From Kineosporia sp. NBRC 101731 (lineage in GTDB: Bacteria > Actinomycetota > Actinomycetes > Actinomycetales > Kineosporiaceae): a stretch of 64,000 nt of DNA. Both the position numbers and the translations under genes were made by a program. The number at the start of each line of letters is the position of its first letter. Position 1 is the first letter of the stretch. The stretch is from positions 21,479-85,478 of the forward strand of contig NZ_BSTC01000022.1 in NCBI RefSeq assembly GCF_030269305.1, given 5' to 3'. Of the stretch, positions 13,952 through 22,519 are shown piece by piece. Under the pieces are notes generated by a model. That model searched no databases. It had not been told where the DNA came from and saw only the letters and a program-made list of their open reading frames with translations.

Positions 13952-15976
13952 ATGACGACTGACCCGCAGCCGGTCCGGACGCTGCTCGTGGACAACTACG
14001 ACTCCTACACCTACAACCTGTTCCAGCAGCTGGCGGTGGCGAACGGCGCCGAGCCGATCGTGGTGCGCAACGACGAGTGCGACTGGGACACCCTGATGTC
14101 GCGCGTCCAGGGGACTTTCGACAACATCGTGATCTCTCCCGGGCCCGGGCGACCGGAGACCCCGGAAGACTTCGGACTGTCGGCTGCCGCGATCGCCTGG
14201 GCCCGCACCTCGGGCATGCCCCTGCTCGGAATCTGCCTGGGCCACCAGGGCATCGCCGTGGCCTTCGGGGCTCACACCGAGCCCGCTGCGCGCATCATGC
14301 ACGGGCAACTCAGCCGGGTGCGTCATGAGAGCCCTCTGTTCGCCGGGATCCCGCAGCACTTCGAGGTCGTGCGCTACCACTCCCTGGCGATACCGGAGCC
14401 CTTGCCGGCCGGACTGACCGCGACGGCCTGGTCCGAAGACGGCACGGTGATGGCTCTGGAGAATTCCGGGGCAACGCTTTTCGGGGTGCAGTTCCACCCC
14501 GAATCGATTCTCACGCGGTACGGCTCCCGGATCATCGAGAATTTCCGCGACCTGACCAGCGTCCGCCCTTCTGTTTCGATCGCCCCAAAGCCTTTCCCCA
14601 CAGTGGACGAGGAAAAAAGCACGCCGTTACGCCTCACCGTTCGCCGGTTTCCGGGGCCGGTCGACGCGGAGGCCCTGTTCGCCGCCCTGCACCAGGGATC
14701 CGGGGCGGTCTGGCTGGACAGCGCGCGCACCGGACGGTTCTCCTACCTGGCCTGCGCCCCGGGTGGGAATCTCTGGGAATCACTGATCCACCCGGCAGAT
14801 TCGCCAGACGGGCCGTTCGATCGGATTCAGCGGCGGCTGCGGTCATTCAGCGTCGATGAGCCCGACCTGCCGTTCGACTTCACCGGTGGCTACGTGGGGT
14901 ATTTCGGCTACGAGTGCGAGGCCGACCCGGCGACGGCCGGCCCTCACACATCCCCCTATCCGGATGCCGCGCTGGTGTTCGCCGACCGCCTCGTCGTGCT
15001 CGACCATGAGCAGGACGAGGTGTTCCTGGTGGCGCTTGACCCGGAGTCCGCATCTGCGGAAGACACCGAACAGTGGCTCGACCGGACCCGACACCTCATC
15101 GGGAACCTTCAGCCGCTGGAACCTCTGGCCGGTCCGCCCGTTTCCGTCGCCCGCCCGGTGCGAGGCCGCGACCAGTACCTGGCCGACATCCAGACCGTTC
15201 GGCGCCACCTGGAGCAGGGCGACACCTACGAGGTCTGCCTCACCACCCACTTCGACACCGCCACGACAGAAGCGCCCCTCACCGTCTACCGGCGGCTGCG
15301 GACCATGAACCCGGCTCCCTACGCCGCTTTTCTGGATCTGGGCGGGATCAGTGTGTCGTCCTCCTCGCCCGAGCGGTTCCTCCGGATCGACCGCTCGGGG
15401 CGGGTCAGCGCCAAGCCGATCAAGGGCACCCGGCCGCGGGGCTCCTCCTGGGACGAGGACCAGCGCCTGGCCAAGGAACTCGAGAACGACGTGAAGGAAC
15501 GCGCCGAGAACCTGATGATCGTGGACCTGCTGCGCAACGACCTCGGGCGGGTCTGCCGGCCCGGTTCGGTCGTCGTGCCCGCCCTGATGCGGGTCGAGTC
15601 GTTCAGCACGGTGCACCAGCTGGTCTCGACCGTGGAGGGAGACCTGGCGCCGGGGCGCGACGCGGTGGACTGCGTGCGGGCCGCCTTCCCGGGCGGATCG
15701 ATGACCGGCGCCCCGAAGGTGCGCACCATGCACATCCTTCAGCAGCTGGAGGGCCGGGCCCGGGGTGTCTACTCCGGCGCCGTCGGGTTCCTCGGGGTGA
15801 ACGGCACGGCCGACCTCAGCATCGTGATCCGCACGCTGGTGCACGACGGGGAGGCCGTGAGCGTGGGAGCGGGCGGGGCCGTGACCATCTTGTCCGACCC
15901 TGAGCAGGAATGGCAGGAGGTGCGGCTCAAGGCCGACGCCGTGCTGCGGGCCGTGGGCGCGGTCAGCAGCGACTAG
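13952..15976 (+). CDS. pabAB: Fused aminodeoxychorismate synthase (PabA-PabB)
   Basis: A 674-aa fusion. Residues 8-200 are a class I glutamine amidotransferase with C95 in GICLGHQG and H182/E184 in VQFHPES. Residues 225-670 are a chorismate-binding domain with SSSPERFLRI, KPIKGTRPRG, a DVKERAENLMIVDLLRNDLGR helix (read in two parts) and GGSMTGAPK. The absence of the anthranilate-synthase Thr/Lys pattern and the divergent pabC point to p-aminobenzoate synthesis for folate. Fused PabAB is common in actinomycetes, where some copies serve antibiotic pathways; no such cluster is here. The start ATG has GAGGAG about five bases upstream and a TAAGAT -10 candidate at 13916-13921. Confidence 0.93.
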   Translation: MTTDPQPVRTLLVDNYDSYTYNLFQQLAVANGAEPIVVRNDECDWDTLMSRVQGTFDNIVISPGPGRPETPEDFGLSAAAIAWARTSGMPLLGICLGHQGIAVAFGAHTEPAARIMHGQLSRVRHESPLFAGIPQHFEVVRYHSLAIPEPLPAGLTATAWSEDGTVMALENSGATLFGVQFHPESILTRYGSRIIENFRDLTSVRPSVSIAPKPFPTVDEEKSTPLRLTVRRFPGPVDAEALFAALHQGSGAVWLDSARTGRFSYLACAPGGNLWESLIHPADSPDGPFDRIQRRLRSFSVDEPDLPFDFTGGYVGYFGYECEADPATAGPHTSPYPDAALVFADRLVVLDHEQDEVFLVALDPESASAEDTEQWLDRTRHLIGNLQPLEPLAGPPVSVARPVRGRDQYLADIQTVRRHLEQGDTYEVCLTTHFDTATTEAPLTVYRRLRTMNPAPYAAFLDLGGISVSSSSPERFLRIDRSGRVSAKPIKGTRPRGSSWDEDQRLAKELENDVKERAENLMIVDLLRNDLGRVCRPGSVVVPALMRVESFSTVHQLVSTVEGDLAPGRDAVDCVRAAFPGGSMTGAPKVRTMHILQQLEGRARGVYSGAVGFLGVNGTADLSIVIRTLVHDGEAVSVGAGGAVTILSDPEQEWQEVRLKADAVLRAVGAVSSD

Positions 15977-16078
15977 TGCGGCTGGTCCACGTGGGTGGAA
16001 ATGCGCTGGCGGCTCCGTCGGTAGGCTGTCACCCTAGATCGGCGGGGTATGGATGCCGACCCGAAGAGGAGGGCACTC

Positions 16079-16258
16079 ATGACTGACGACAAGCAGGTCA
16101 GCTCAGACACGAAGCGCAAGTTCCGCGAAGCCCTGGAGCGCAAGAACGCCAACGGCGGACAGCACCAGGGCGAGGTCCAGGGAAACGGGAAGGTGGGCGG
16201 GTCCCACGGCCCCGAGACCTCTGGCTCTCAGCAGATGTTCCGACGCAAGTCTTCGTAG
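16079..16258 (+). CDS. DUF5302 small protein
   Basis: A 59-aa charged protein with DTKRKFREALERKNA near the start, a Gly/Gln-rich middle, SHGPE and a C-terminal QMFRRKSS. This layout (KRKFREAL...K, HGP, FRRKS) is that of the actinobacterial DUF5302 family. Function is unknown; it is probably intrinsically disordered apart from a short helix. ATG 16079 is chosen over 16049 because GAGGAGGG lies about seven bases before it. A strong terminator follows, so it is monocistronic. Confidence 0.87.
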   Translation: MTDDKQVSSDTKRKFREALERKNANGGQHQGEVQGNGKVGGSHGPETSGSQQMFRRKSS

Positions 16259-16310
16259 TACCGGTCAGCTCTGACCAGGTCTGATCCGTTTCCGATCAGG
16301 TCCGACGAGG

Positions 16311-16343
16311 AAGGCGCCACCCGGAATCCCCGGGTGGCGCCTT
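16311..16343 (+). terminator. Terminator of DUF5302 gene
   Basis: 14-bp perfect stem AAGGCGCCACCCGG / CCGGGTGGCGCCTT followed by a short T run. Confidence 0.85.
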
Positions 16344-16443
16344 TCGTCACATCAGAGCCTCCTCGGCCGGTCGGGTGGCATCGGGTTAGCATCGGCCGAC
16401 CCGTGAGGCCCGCAACAGACCCGCCACCGAGGAGAGTTCTCGT

Positions 16444-16731
16444 ATGATCCGCAACGTCGTGACGGGCCGGCTCAAGCCGGACGCCGACATCGCCCTTCTC
16501 GACGAGGGCCTGGCCGGCATCGTCGCCCTGGGCATTCCTGGCATGACCGACGTGAAGGTCGGCCGGGACGCCGGGCTCCGCCCCGGGAACTGGGATTTCA
16601 CCATTGTGGCCGACTTCTCCGATGTCGCCGCGTACCGGGCCTACGACGAGGACGAGGAACACAACCGTCTGCGCCGGGAGATCTTCGGGCCGTTGTCCGC
16701 CGAGATCGCCCGGATCCAGATCGAGTTCTGA
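16444..16731 (+). CDS. Dabb-family (stress-responsive alpha/beta barrel) protein
   Basis: A 95-aa ferredoxin-like alpha/beta barrel of the Dabb type. It begins MIRNVVTGRLKPDAD and contains DVKVGRDAGLRPGNWDFTIV and DFSDVAAYRAYDEDEEHNR, the usual beta strand and Y-x-x-Y-x-x-x-x-x-H pattern. Such proteins form dimers; roles range from stress proteins to polyketide cyclases. The start ATG has GGAGAG about eight bases upstream. It is convergent with the kinase gene, with only four bases between the stops, and no terminator is visible between them. Confidence 0.85.
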   Translation: MIRNVVTGRLKPDADIALLDEGLAGIVALGIPGMTDVKVGRDAGLRPGNWDFTIVADFSDVAAYRAYDEDEEHNRLRREIFGPLSAEIARIQIEF

Positions 16732-16735
16732 GCGC

Positions 16736-18481
16736 TCAGCAGCCCTGCTCCGACTGGCTCTCACGGCTGACGAAAAGGCTTGCCCCGACGTAGCTGTTGT
16801 CCGGTACGCCGATCGGCCCAGACTCTCGGAGCCGGTCCAGCGGCACCACGATCACCTCCAGCCGGTACTGCATGCCCAGAGGATCGAACGGCAGACCCAC
16901 CGGTGGGCGCAGTTTCCAGCGGGACAGTGATTCCGGGTGCTGCCAGCCCGGGATCGGCGTGACGTGCCGGATGCCGTCGCCGACGCTGAGGTTCTCCACG
17001 GAGAACAGCAGCGTCCGGCCCGGTGGCAGGTTCGCGGTACCGCCGAGGTCTGGGCAACGGCCGATCCCGGCCCCGTTGTGCGGGGTGACGAAGGCCGCTT
17101 CCCTGCTGGTCACGGGCTTTCCCGGCCAAGGTGTCACGGGGGCTCCCCGCGGCGGGCGAGGCGGTCCCCCGCGCGGGTCGCCGGCGGCCTGGGTGCTCTC
17201 GATGGTGGACGACGTACTCGCCGGCCGCGGGGCGTCACCGGTGTGCGGTGCCCGCCGGGTGAACAACAGGGGCGCCAGGATCAGGCCGATGGAGAGCAGC
17301 GGGATCAGCACCAGGGCGGCCAGGAACAGACTCGGACGCGCCGGTCGGGCCGTGGCCAGAGCGCGTAGTTGCCCGGCCCAGGCCCGGGGGTCGGACGGGC
17401 GGTCCGCCGGGTCGTGGGCCAGCAGCCGGGTCAGGTGGTCGGCGAAGGCCCACGGGTCGGGCACCCCGGCATCGCGCGCCACCGCCTCGGCCCGCCGGCG
17501 GGCCCGGTCGGGAGAGAACGGGTCTCGGGCGTGCGGCGGGTTCTCCCCGACCATGCAGAACCAGGCCAGCGCGCCGAGCGAGTACAGGTCGGAGGCCGGG
17601 TCACGGGTCGCCATCGGATCGGCCAGCACCTCCGGCGCGGTGTAGGCCGGGCTGTGCCGGCCGGACAGGTCGCGGCCGTCGTCCACCCGCCGCATCGTGC
17701 CGATGTCGACCAGCACCACCCCGCGGGACGGGGCCAGGATGCAGTTCGTCGGTTTCACATCGCGGTGCAGGCTCGGGTTGCCCGCCGAGACCGTGCGCGA
17801 ATGCAGCGCTCCCAGGGCCGCGGCGACCTGCTCGACGTAGCGGAGCCGGGTCGCCAGGGTCGGCGCGGTGGCGGGTGTACCGGCGAGCTCATCGGCCAGC
17901 GTCGGGCCGGGCACCCACTCCATCACCACGTACGGCGTCACCAGCGGGCGCAGTCCCGGAACGGGTTGCATCGAGTGCTGCGGATGCGGCGGCGGGCCGA
18001 CGAAAACGTCCAGCACGCTCACCATGTGGTCGATCCGCATGATCAGCAACAGCGCCCGCAGGTCTTCCCACCGGCGCAGATCGGCCGGGGTGGGCCAGTC
18101 GTCGCCCATGTTCGCCGGCCGGCGCAGCCGTTTCACCGCGACCTGTAACGGCGAGGTCAGGTCGCCGCGGTACCGGGCCCGCCAGATGTCCCCCTCACCA
18201 CCGGACAGGCCCGGGCCGAGGAGCTCGTAGCGGTCCGGATCGCCCGGGGGCCCGGCGAACCATCCGTTGGGCTGCGCCCCGCCCGCCATCCGGGACCGGT
18301 CGTCGGTGGCGAGCAGGCCGGAGACGTCGATCGGGCCGTCGACCGGTTCCGGCAGGTCACCGCCGAGAGTGACCGCGTCGGGCGCCGGCGTCGCGGGGCA
18401 GCGCTCCACCGGCTGGAGCCTCTCCGGCCCGGGGATGTCGGACACCGGAATCTGGGGCGCGGGAATCTCAGGTCGGCGCAT
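16736..18481 (-). CDS. Membrane serine/threonine protein kinase
   Basis: A 581-aa Hanks-type kinase. A Pro-rich N-terminal 84 residues precede a kinase domain (about 85-375) with the Gly loop GPGLSGGEGDIW, K117 in VAVKRL, HRDVKPTN (239-246), D259-I-G in place of DFG, and APE at 282-284. The metal-binding Asp is kept, so activity is plausible. One membrane helix (384-407) leads to an extracellular C-terminal domain of about 170 residues without PASTA repeats. The start overlaps the end of the upstream FHA gene by 14 bases, so the two form an operon; FHA domains bind phosphothreonine and the neighbour may be its substrate. The extracellular ligand is unknown. Confidence 0.88.
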   Translation of the reverse strand: MRRPEIPAPQIPVSDIPGPERLQPVERCPATPAPDAVTLGGDLPEPVDGPIDVSGLLATDDRSRMAGGAQPNGWFAGPPGDPDRYELLGPGLSGGEGDIWRARYRGDLTSPLQVAVKRLRRPANMGDDWPTPADLRRWEDLRALLLIMRIDHMVSVLDVFVGPPPHPQHSMQPVPGLRPLVTPYVVMEWVPGPTLADELAGTPATAPTLATRLRYVEQVAAALGALHSRTVSAGNPSLHRDVKPTNCILAPSRGVVLVDIGTMRRVDDGRDLSGRHSPAYTAPEVLADPMATRDPASDLYSLGALAWFCMVGENPPHARDPFSPDRARRRAEAVARDAGVPDPWAFADHLTRLLAHDPADRPSDPRAWAGQLRALATARPARPSLFLAALVLIPLLSIGLILAPLLFTRRAPHTGDAPRPASTSSTIESTQAAGDPRGGPPRPPRGAPVTPWPGKPVTSREAAFVTPHNGAGIGRCPDLGGTANLPPGRTLLFSVENLSVGDGIRHVTPIPGWQHPESLSRWKLRPPVGLPFDPLGMQYRLEVIVVPLDRLRESGPIGVPDNSYVGASLFVSRESQSEQGC

Positions 18482-19223
18482 CGAGTGCCTGTACGTCGGC
18501 CACCGTGATCGTGCCGCTGTTGATCGCCCAGCGGGCCAGCGCCGGGCGGAAGTCCTCGTAGACCTTCTCCAGGTTGAACGTGACCAGTGCGGCCACCCCC
18601 TGGGCCGCGAGTTGCTCGCGCAGCCGGCGCAACACGGTGCGGGCGTAGCCGGGGCTGCGGCCCACGCGCTCCCCGACCTGCCGGTAGGTGGCGGGAGCGG
18701 CCCGGCTTCCCGTGCGGGTGAGCAGCGGTTCGCAGAGCGCGGCCAGCAGTCTGCGCTGCGGAACCGTCAGGCCGATCGCCATACCGTCCACCGTCTCGAC
18801 CGGATCCAGCACCAGCCGCGGCCGGTCGGGTGTCAGGTCACGGACGTCGACATGGACGGCGTACTCGCGGCCGAACCGGCCGGTCACCACGACCAGGAAC
18901 TCGGGAAACGGCATCGAGGTGGTGGCTGCCCCGGGCTCCAGTACCCGTTGCGTTCCGACCAGCGGACGAAGAACGAGTTGTTTGCTGCGGGAGCAGTTCT
19001 GGACCAGCACACAGTCGTCGAGCGTGCGCAGGGTCGCCGTCAGCCGGGAGACGTGCTCGTCGGTGGGCCGGTGAGCGACCCGGATGGCCGCGTCGGTGCC
19101 CCGGCCGATCGTGAGTTCCTGCCCCGACAACAGCACCCGCCGGTCGGTGCCGTGGCTGACGATCGCGTAGGGCGACACCGCGGGTGGCGGGGCCCACTGA
19201 CGCGGCACCCGAATCCCGGTCAT
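18468..19223 (-). CDS. FHA-domain protein with C-terminal winged helix
   Basis: A 251-aa protein. An N-terminal FHA-like domain (about residues 20-120) shows LTIGRGTDAAIRV and HVSRLTATL, the usual GR and S-R region, although the canonical S-x-x-H is not clear. The C-terminal half (about 150-215) has LTVPQRRLLAALCEPLL and YRQVGERVGRSPGYARTVLR, which reads as a helix-turn-helix. It is followed by, and overlaps, a membrane Ser/Thr kinase, suggesting a phospho-dependent regulator. ATG 19223 is favoured over GTG 19229 because GGAGG lies five bases before it. Confidence 0.8.
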   Translation of the reverse strand: MTGIRVPRQWAPPPAVSPYAIVSHGTDRRVLLSGQELTIGRGTDAAIRVAHRPTDEHVSRLTATLRTLDDCVLVQNCSRSKQLVLRPLVGTQRVLEPGAATTSMPFPEFLVVVTGRFGREYAVHVDVRDLTPDRPRLVLDPVETVDGMAIGLTVPQRRLLAALCEPLLTRTGSRAAPATYRQVGERVGRSPGYARTVLRRLREQLAAQGVAALVTFNLEKVYEDFRPALARWAINSGTITVADVQALDAPT

Positions 19224-19447
19224 GACCACCTCCGGGGGAACTCACCGGCCGGGCCGGTACAGGCTTGACGCACGACCAACAGTTTTCCGCATCCTCCGAG
19301 TGCTTGTCAGAACAACTATCGGACTGGCCCTCAGGAGTTCGACGAACGGGCCCTTCGACCGAGCTGCAACAAGGGTAAACACCTGCCTCCGAGAAGCTTT
19401 CAGTTGCCCGGAGCAAATAGCGCCAGAACCGTTCCGCCCTCGGAAAA
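19224..19447. other. Promoter region of the FHA-kinase operon
   Basis: About 220 bases with no supported gene. It should contain the promoter of the FHA-kinase operon; no convincing -35/-10 pair or repeat was found. Confidence 0.35.
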
Positions 19448-19492
19448 CGTCAGGGGCTGATCAGCCCCCGCTGGCCCGATCAGCCCCTGACG
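19448..19492 (-). terminator. Hairpin downstream of 81-aa gene
   Basis: Perfect 15-bp stem CGTCAGGGGCTGATC / GATCAGCCCCTGACG with a 15-base loop, about 90 bases after the stop of the minus-strand gene ending at 19581. Confidence 0.6.
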
Positions 19493-19580
19493 CCCGTAGA
19501 TCTACGCCCGTACCCGGAAGCCTCTCCCGGAAGGAGCATTTCGTGCGACCATCCGAAACCGATGGCTCCGGTCCGGCGGA

Positions 19581-19826
19581 TCACCCTGCCGATGCGATGC
19601 TTTCGTCCCGAAGCCGGGCCAGCCGGCTCATCGGGGCCAGGAACTCGTGGACCGACGGCCGGTCGTGCCCCTGCCTCCGAGCGGTCGCGCACGGGTACAC
19701 CGCGCCACAACACGCACAGAAGCCCCCGATGGACCGGTGATCGACCGGCCTCACGTCGGGTTGGAGACGCTCCGGGCCCGGGCGGCCCGTACCCACGTCC
19801 GACGATGATGACGTCATGGCAGCCAC
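19581..19826 (-). CDS. Small protein with CxxC...C putative zinc site
   Basis: An 81-aa protein (or 78 aa from ATG 19817). The middle has FCACCGAVYPCATARRQG, where three closely spaced cysteines plus a downstream Cys resemble a compact zinc ribbon. The tail PMSRLARLRDESIASAG is basic then acidic. Similar short proteins with a C-x2-CG-x3-PC core are common in actinomycetes and unassigned. Its GTG start lies two bases after the stop of the upstream gene, so it is the second gene of a two-gene operon. No function is proposed. Confidence 0.65.
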   Translation of the reverse strand: MAAMTSSSSDVGTGRPGPERLQPDVRPVDHRSIGGFCACCGAVYPCATARRQGHDRPSVHEFLAPMSRLARLRDESIASAG

Positions 19827-19828
19827 GC

Positions 19829-20212
19829 TCAGATCACCGCCATCAGTTCGCGCAACGACGAGTCACCCAAGCGGTACTCGGCGGTCCAGCCGATCGCCAC
19901 ATAGGTGGAGCCGTACTGGGTGGACCAGACCAGATCGTCAGCCGCCAGACGAACACCGCGTGGATGAATGATCCATTCACGCAGCTCGTCGCGGTTCATC
20001 ACAGCCAGGGCGCGAGACCCGAACCAGACCGTGACCGTCCCCGGCTCCACCTCAAGATGCAGCGAGCCGACGGACCAGTCCCGGGCATTACGTAGATCGA
20101 CCTCGACCCGGCCGACCCACTCCCCGGTGTCAGGTCTTTCACCTTTCAGAGCTACTTGCTCCTGCATGGGCGTAAACCCCCGTTGTGTGGCATGGACCGA
20201 TGCCTGGAACAC
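19829..20212 (-). CDS. Conserved hypothetical protein, 127 aa
   Basis: A soluble 127-aa protein of alternating strands: RVEVDLRNARDWSVGSLHLE, GTVTVWFGSRALAVMNRDEL and STYVAIGWTAEYRLG. It has no signal peptide or membrane segment. I know the pattern from actinomycete genomes near HTH/DUF397 genes but not a function. GTG 20212 is preceded by GGGGGAGA with a six-base spacer; an internal ATG at 20167 is the alternative. It is followed by the small Cys protein and is divergent from an Scr1-like regulator, so the four genes may be one accessory unit. Confidence 0.7.
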   Translation of the reverse strand: MFQASVHATQRGFTPMQEQVALKGERPDTGEWVGRVEVDLRNARDWSVGSLHLEVEPGTVTVWFGSRALAVMNRDELREWIIHPRGVRLAADDLVWSTQYGSTYVAIGWTAEYRLGDSSLRELMAVI

Positions 20213-20359
20213 ATCGGTTCTCCCCCCGCCATTGAATAGTCTCGGTCACTACCCCGAGCAACTTCAATGTAACGTTTTGTGACGGGAGGAGCGTGACGAC
20301 ATCCGCGACCCTCGAATTGTTACTCGCCCGTTGTTCAGGAAAATGCCAAACTCGCCGCC

Positions 20360-21175
20360 ATGAGCAGTGGGTCGGGCATGGGGCGACGTTCCCTCGGACG
20401 GCAGCTCCGAAGGCTACGGGAAATGGCCGGAAAGAAGCCGGAAGACGTGCGGTCGGTCGGGTCGCGCCAGAAGATCTGGCGAATGGAGGCCGGAAAAGGG
20501 CCCTTCAAGTACGCCGATATCCGCGCCCTCTGCTTCATGTACGGCGCCGACGAGGCCACGACCGAACGACTCACCGACCTGGCGGCGCAGGCCGACGAGG
20601 AAAACATCTGGGAAGACTTCACCGATGTCCTGATACCGGGCTTCGGTTTGTATCTGGACCTCGAGCAGTCGGCGGCGGCGATCAAGACCTACGACGCTGA
20701 GTTGATTCACGGCTTGCTCCAAACCCCGCCGTACCACGAAAATCTCACGATCGGTGAGGGCATGGAAGAAGGCGCGCGACGGCGTGACGCCGAGTTACGC
20801 ATTACCCGCATGCAAACGGCCTTCGGCGGGGCTGATCCACCTCTCGTCACGGCTGTCATCGGCGAATCGGCGCTGCACCGGGTCATCGGTTCGGCTGACA
20901 TCATGCGCGAACAACTGCGCTATCTTCGTCGCCTGAGCGACGAGAAGACCAATGTCGAGGTTCGGATACTTCCCTGGTCCGCCGGTGCGCACCCGGGTTT
21001 ACGTGGCGGGGCTTTCACCCTCCTGGAATTCACCGAACCAGACACCGACGTGGTCTATCTGGAGTCCCAAGCAGACGCCCGGTACCTGGAAAAAGAAAGC
21101 AAGCTCCGTACCTACCGGGACGTCTGGGAAACGCTCGTGCAGAAGTCCGTCCGACTCGAGGAGTACACGACATGA
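20360..21175 (+). CDS. XRE-family HTH regulator with DUF5753 (Scr1-like)
   Basis: A 271-aa protein. An N-terminal helix-turn-helix (about residues 8-70: RSLGRQLRRLREMAGKKPED and KIWRMEAGKGPFKYADI) is joined to a DUF5753 ligand-type domain with the typical YDAELIHGLLQTPPY and VIGESALHRVIGS. This is the Scr1-type regulator, usually paired with a DUF397 protein; the pair has been described as toxin-antitoxin-like in Streptomyces. The stop overlaps the DUF397 start by ATGA. No Shine-Dalgarno precedes ATG 20360. A GTG with a perfect site at 20293 leads an out-of-frame reading frame and is not this protein's start. Confidence 0.88.
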   Translation: MSSGSGMGRRSLGRQLRRLREMAGKKPEDVRSVGSRQKIWRMEAGKGPFKYADIRALCFMYGADEATTERLTDLAAQADEENIWEDFTDVLIPGFGLYLDLEQSAAAIKTYDAELIHGLLQTPPYHENLTIGEGMEEGARRRDAELRITRMQTAFGGADPPLVTAVIGESALHRVIGSADIMREQLRYLRRLSDEKTNVEVRILPWSAGAHPGLRGGAFTLLEFTEPDTDVVYLESQADARYLEKESKLRTYRDVWETLVQKSVRLEEYTT

Positions 21176-21378
21176 GTACGCAGACCCCTTGGATCAAGGC
21201 TCAGGCCAGTGGCGGCGGAGGCCAGTGCGTTGAAATGCGGCGAAACGGACACGATGTCGAGGTGCGTGACACCAAGGCACACGGAAACGGCCCGACTCTC
21301 CGGTTCGCCCCGGTCGAGTTCTCGGCCTGGATCGACGCCGCCAAGGGCGGCAAGCTCGACGGTCTCAGCCGTCACTGA
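21172..21378 (+). CDS. DUF397 protein
   Basis: A 68-aa DUF397 protein with the conserved GGQCVEMRRNGHDVEVRDTK, FAPVEFSAWIDAAKGGKLD layout. It is translationally coupled (ATGA) to the upstream Scr1-like regulator. DUF397 proteins are the partner or putative small effector of that regulator, and many copies are scattered in actinomycete genomes. A 16-bp terminator follows, closing the two-gene unit. Confidence 0.9.
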   Translation: MSTQTPWIKAQASGGGGQCVEMRRNGHDVEVRDTKAHGNGPTLRFAPVEFSAWIDAAKGGKLDGLSRH

Positions 21379-21392
21379 CCTTTCGCACGATT

Positions 21393-21428
21393 GAGGGCCG
21401 GGGAGCGGTCGTCCGCTCCCCGGCCCTC
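21393..21428. terminator. Terminator between DUF397 and secreted protein
   Basis: Perfect 16-bp stem GAGGGCCGGGGAGCGG / CCGCTCCCCGGCCCTC with a TCGT loop, between converging genes. Confidence 0.85.
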
Positions 21429-21453
21429 GCACTTGCGCAGCGCAGAGCAGTTC

Positions 21454-22329
21454 TCAGTTGGCAGGCACCGGGAGCGGGGTGGGGTCGGTCGGCAGCGGCG
21501 GCACCGGCAGGGAACCGTGAATCTGGTTCTGCGCCTGGCACTTGCTGGTGCAGTTGGTCGCGCCCTGGGAAAGCTCGATGGCGTCTTCACCGAGCACGCC
21601 ACCCAGCCGGCCGCCGGAGGTCACCGACCAGCGTGTCACCGAGCCGTCCTGGTAGAGCTTCGTGGCCACCTGCGGGCTGTCCTTGCCCAGCAGCATCTCG
21701 TGATAGCCGGTGCTGCTCTGAGCCGTGGTCACCGGGTCCTTGCCATCGCCAAAGTTGATCTTGCCGGTGAACTCGTTGGTGAAGTAGAAGAGCTTCGGCC
21801 CGAGGGTGTGAACGATCTCCACGTTAGACCCGAACTCGGGCTCCTGCTGGAAGATCCCGCCCTGGGCGAAGTCCTTGGCCTGGAACTTCATCGTGCCGCC
21901 GGCGGCACTCAGGATGATCGTGGCGTTGTCGTCCTTGACGTCGAGCCGGTCGATCTTCACCGTGCCGATCTGCGCCGGCGTCAGCACCGGAACCTTCGAG
22001 GCGAAGACGACGGTGGGCTCGGTGACCATGCGCTCCGGGTCGGCGGCACCGGTCAGCGTGTAGTTGTAGACCCCTAGCGTCGAGGGGTTCACGTCGAAGC
22101 CCACGTGCTTGCCCCGCACAGCGATCGTGCCGGTCACCGCCAGATCCTTCAGCTTCACGTCCTTGCCCTCGGCCGGGTTGTACGTGGTGCCGTTGACCGT
22201 GACCGCGAAGTCGCCCTTCGGGCCGGCCTTGGCCTGCGCCGCACCGGCGGGCACCAGGGTGAGAGCGGCCCCGCCCGCGATCAGCGCAGCAGTGGCCAGG
22301 GCGAGCGAGCGCGGTGTGCGGATGATCAT
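21454..22329 (-). CDS. Secreted hypothetical protein
   Basis: A 291-aa exported protein. It has a signal peptide (basic MIIRTPRSL, hydrophobic core, cleavage likely after GAAQA near residue 34). The mature part is beta-rich with no recognised domain, an NCTSKCQAQ pair of cysteines near the end, and a Pro-rich C terminus (PVPPLPTDPTPLPVPAN). ATG 22329 is chosen because AGGAG lies six bases upstream; the frame is open 30 bases more. It stands alone: convergent with the DUF397 gene and 190 bases downstream of the cysteine-ladder gene. Confidence 0.8.
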   Translation of the reverse strand: MIIRTPRSLALATAALIAGGAALTLVPAGAAQAKAGPKGDFAVTVNGTTYNPAEGKDVKLKDLAVTGTIAVRGKHVGFDVNPSTLGVYNYTLTGAADPERMVTEPTVVFASKVPVLTPAQIGTVKIDRLDVKDDNATIILSAAGGTMKFQAKDFAQGGIFQQEPEFGSNVEIVHTLGPKLFYFTNEFTGKINFGDGKDPVTTAQSSTGYHEMLLGKDSPQVATKLYQDGSVTRWSVTSGGRLGGVLGEDAIELSQGATNCTSKCQAQNQIHGSLPVPPLPTDPTPLPVPAN

Positions 22330-22519
22330 GAGAACTCCTGTCGAGGGTGCCGGCGACACCCGTGTCGCCGCCGGCTCGTCTCAGTTCTCTCGCACCCGGG
22401 GTTGTCAGCGGTATGAGCCGATGGTTCTAGTACCCCGCCGTCTACCCCTGATTGCCGCTCACCAAACCTCAAATACTGCACTCCCGATGCACTTGCATTT
22501 CTCACTGATGGTGACGGAT

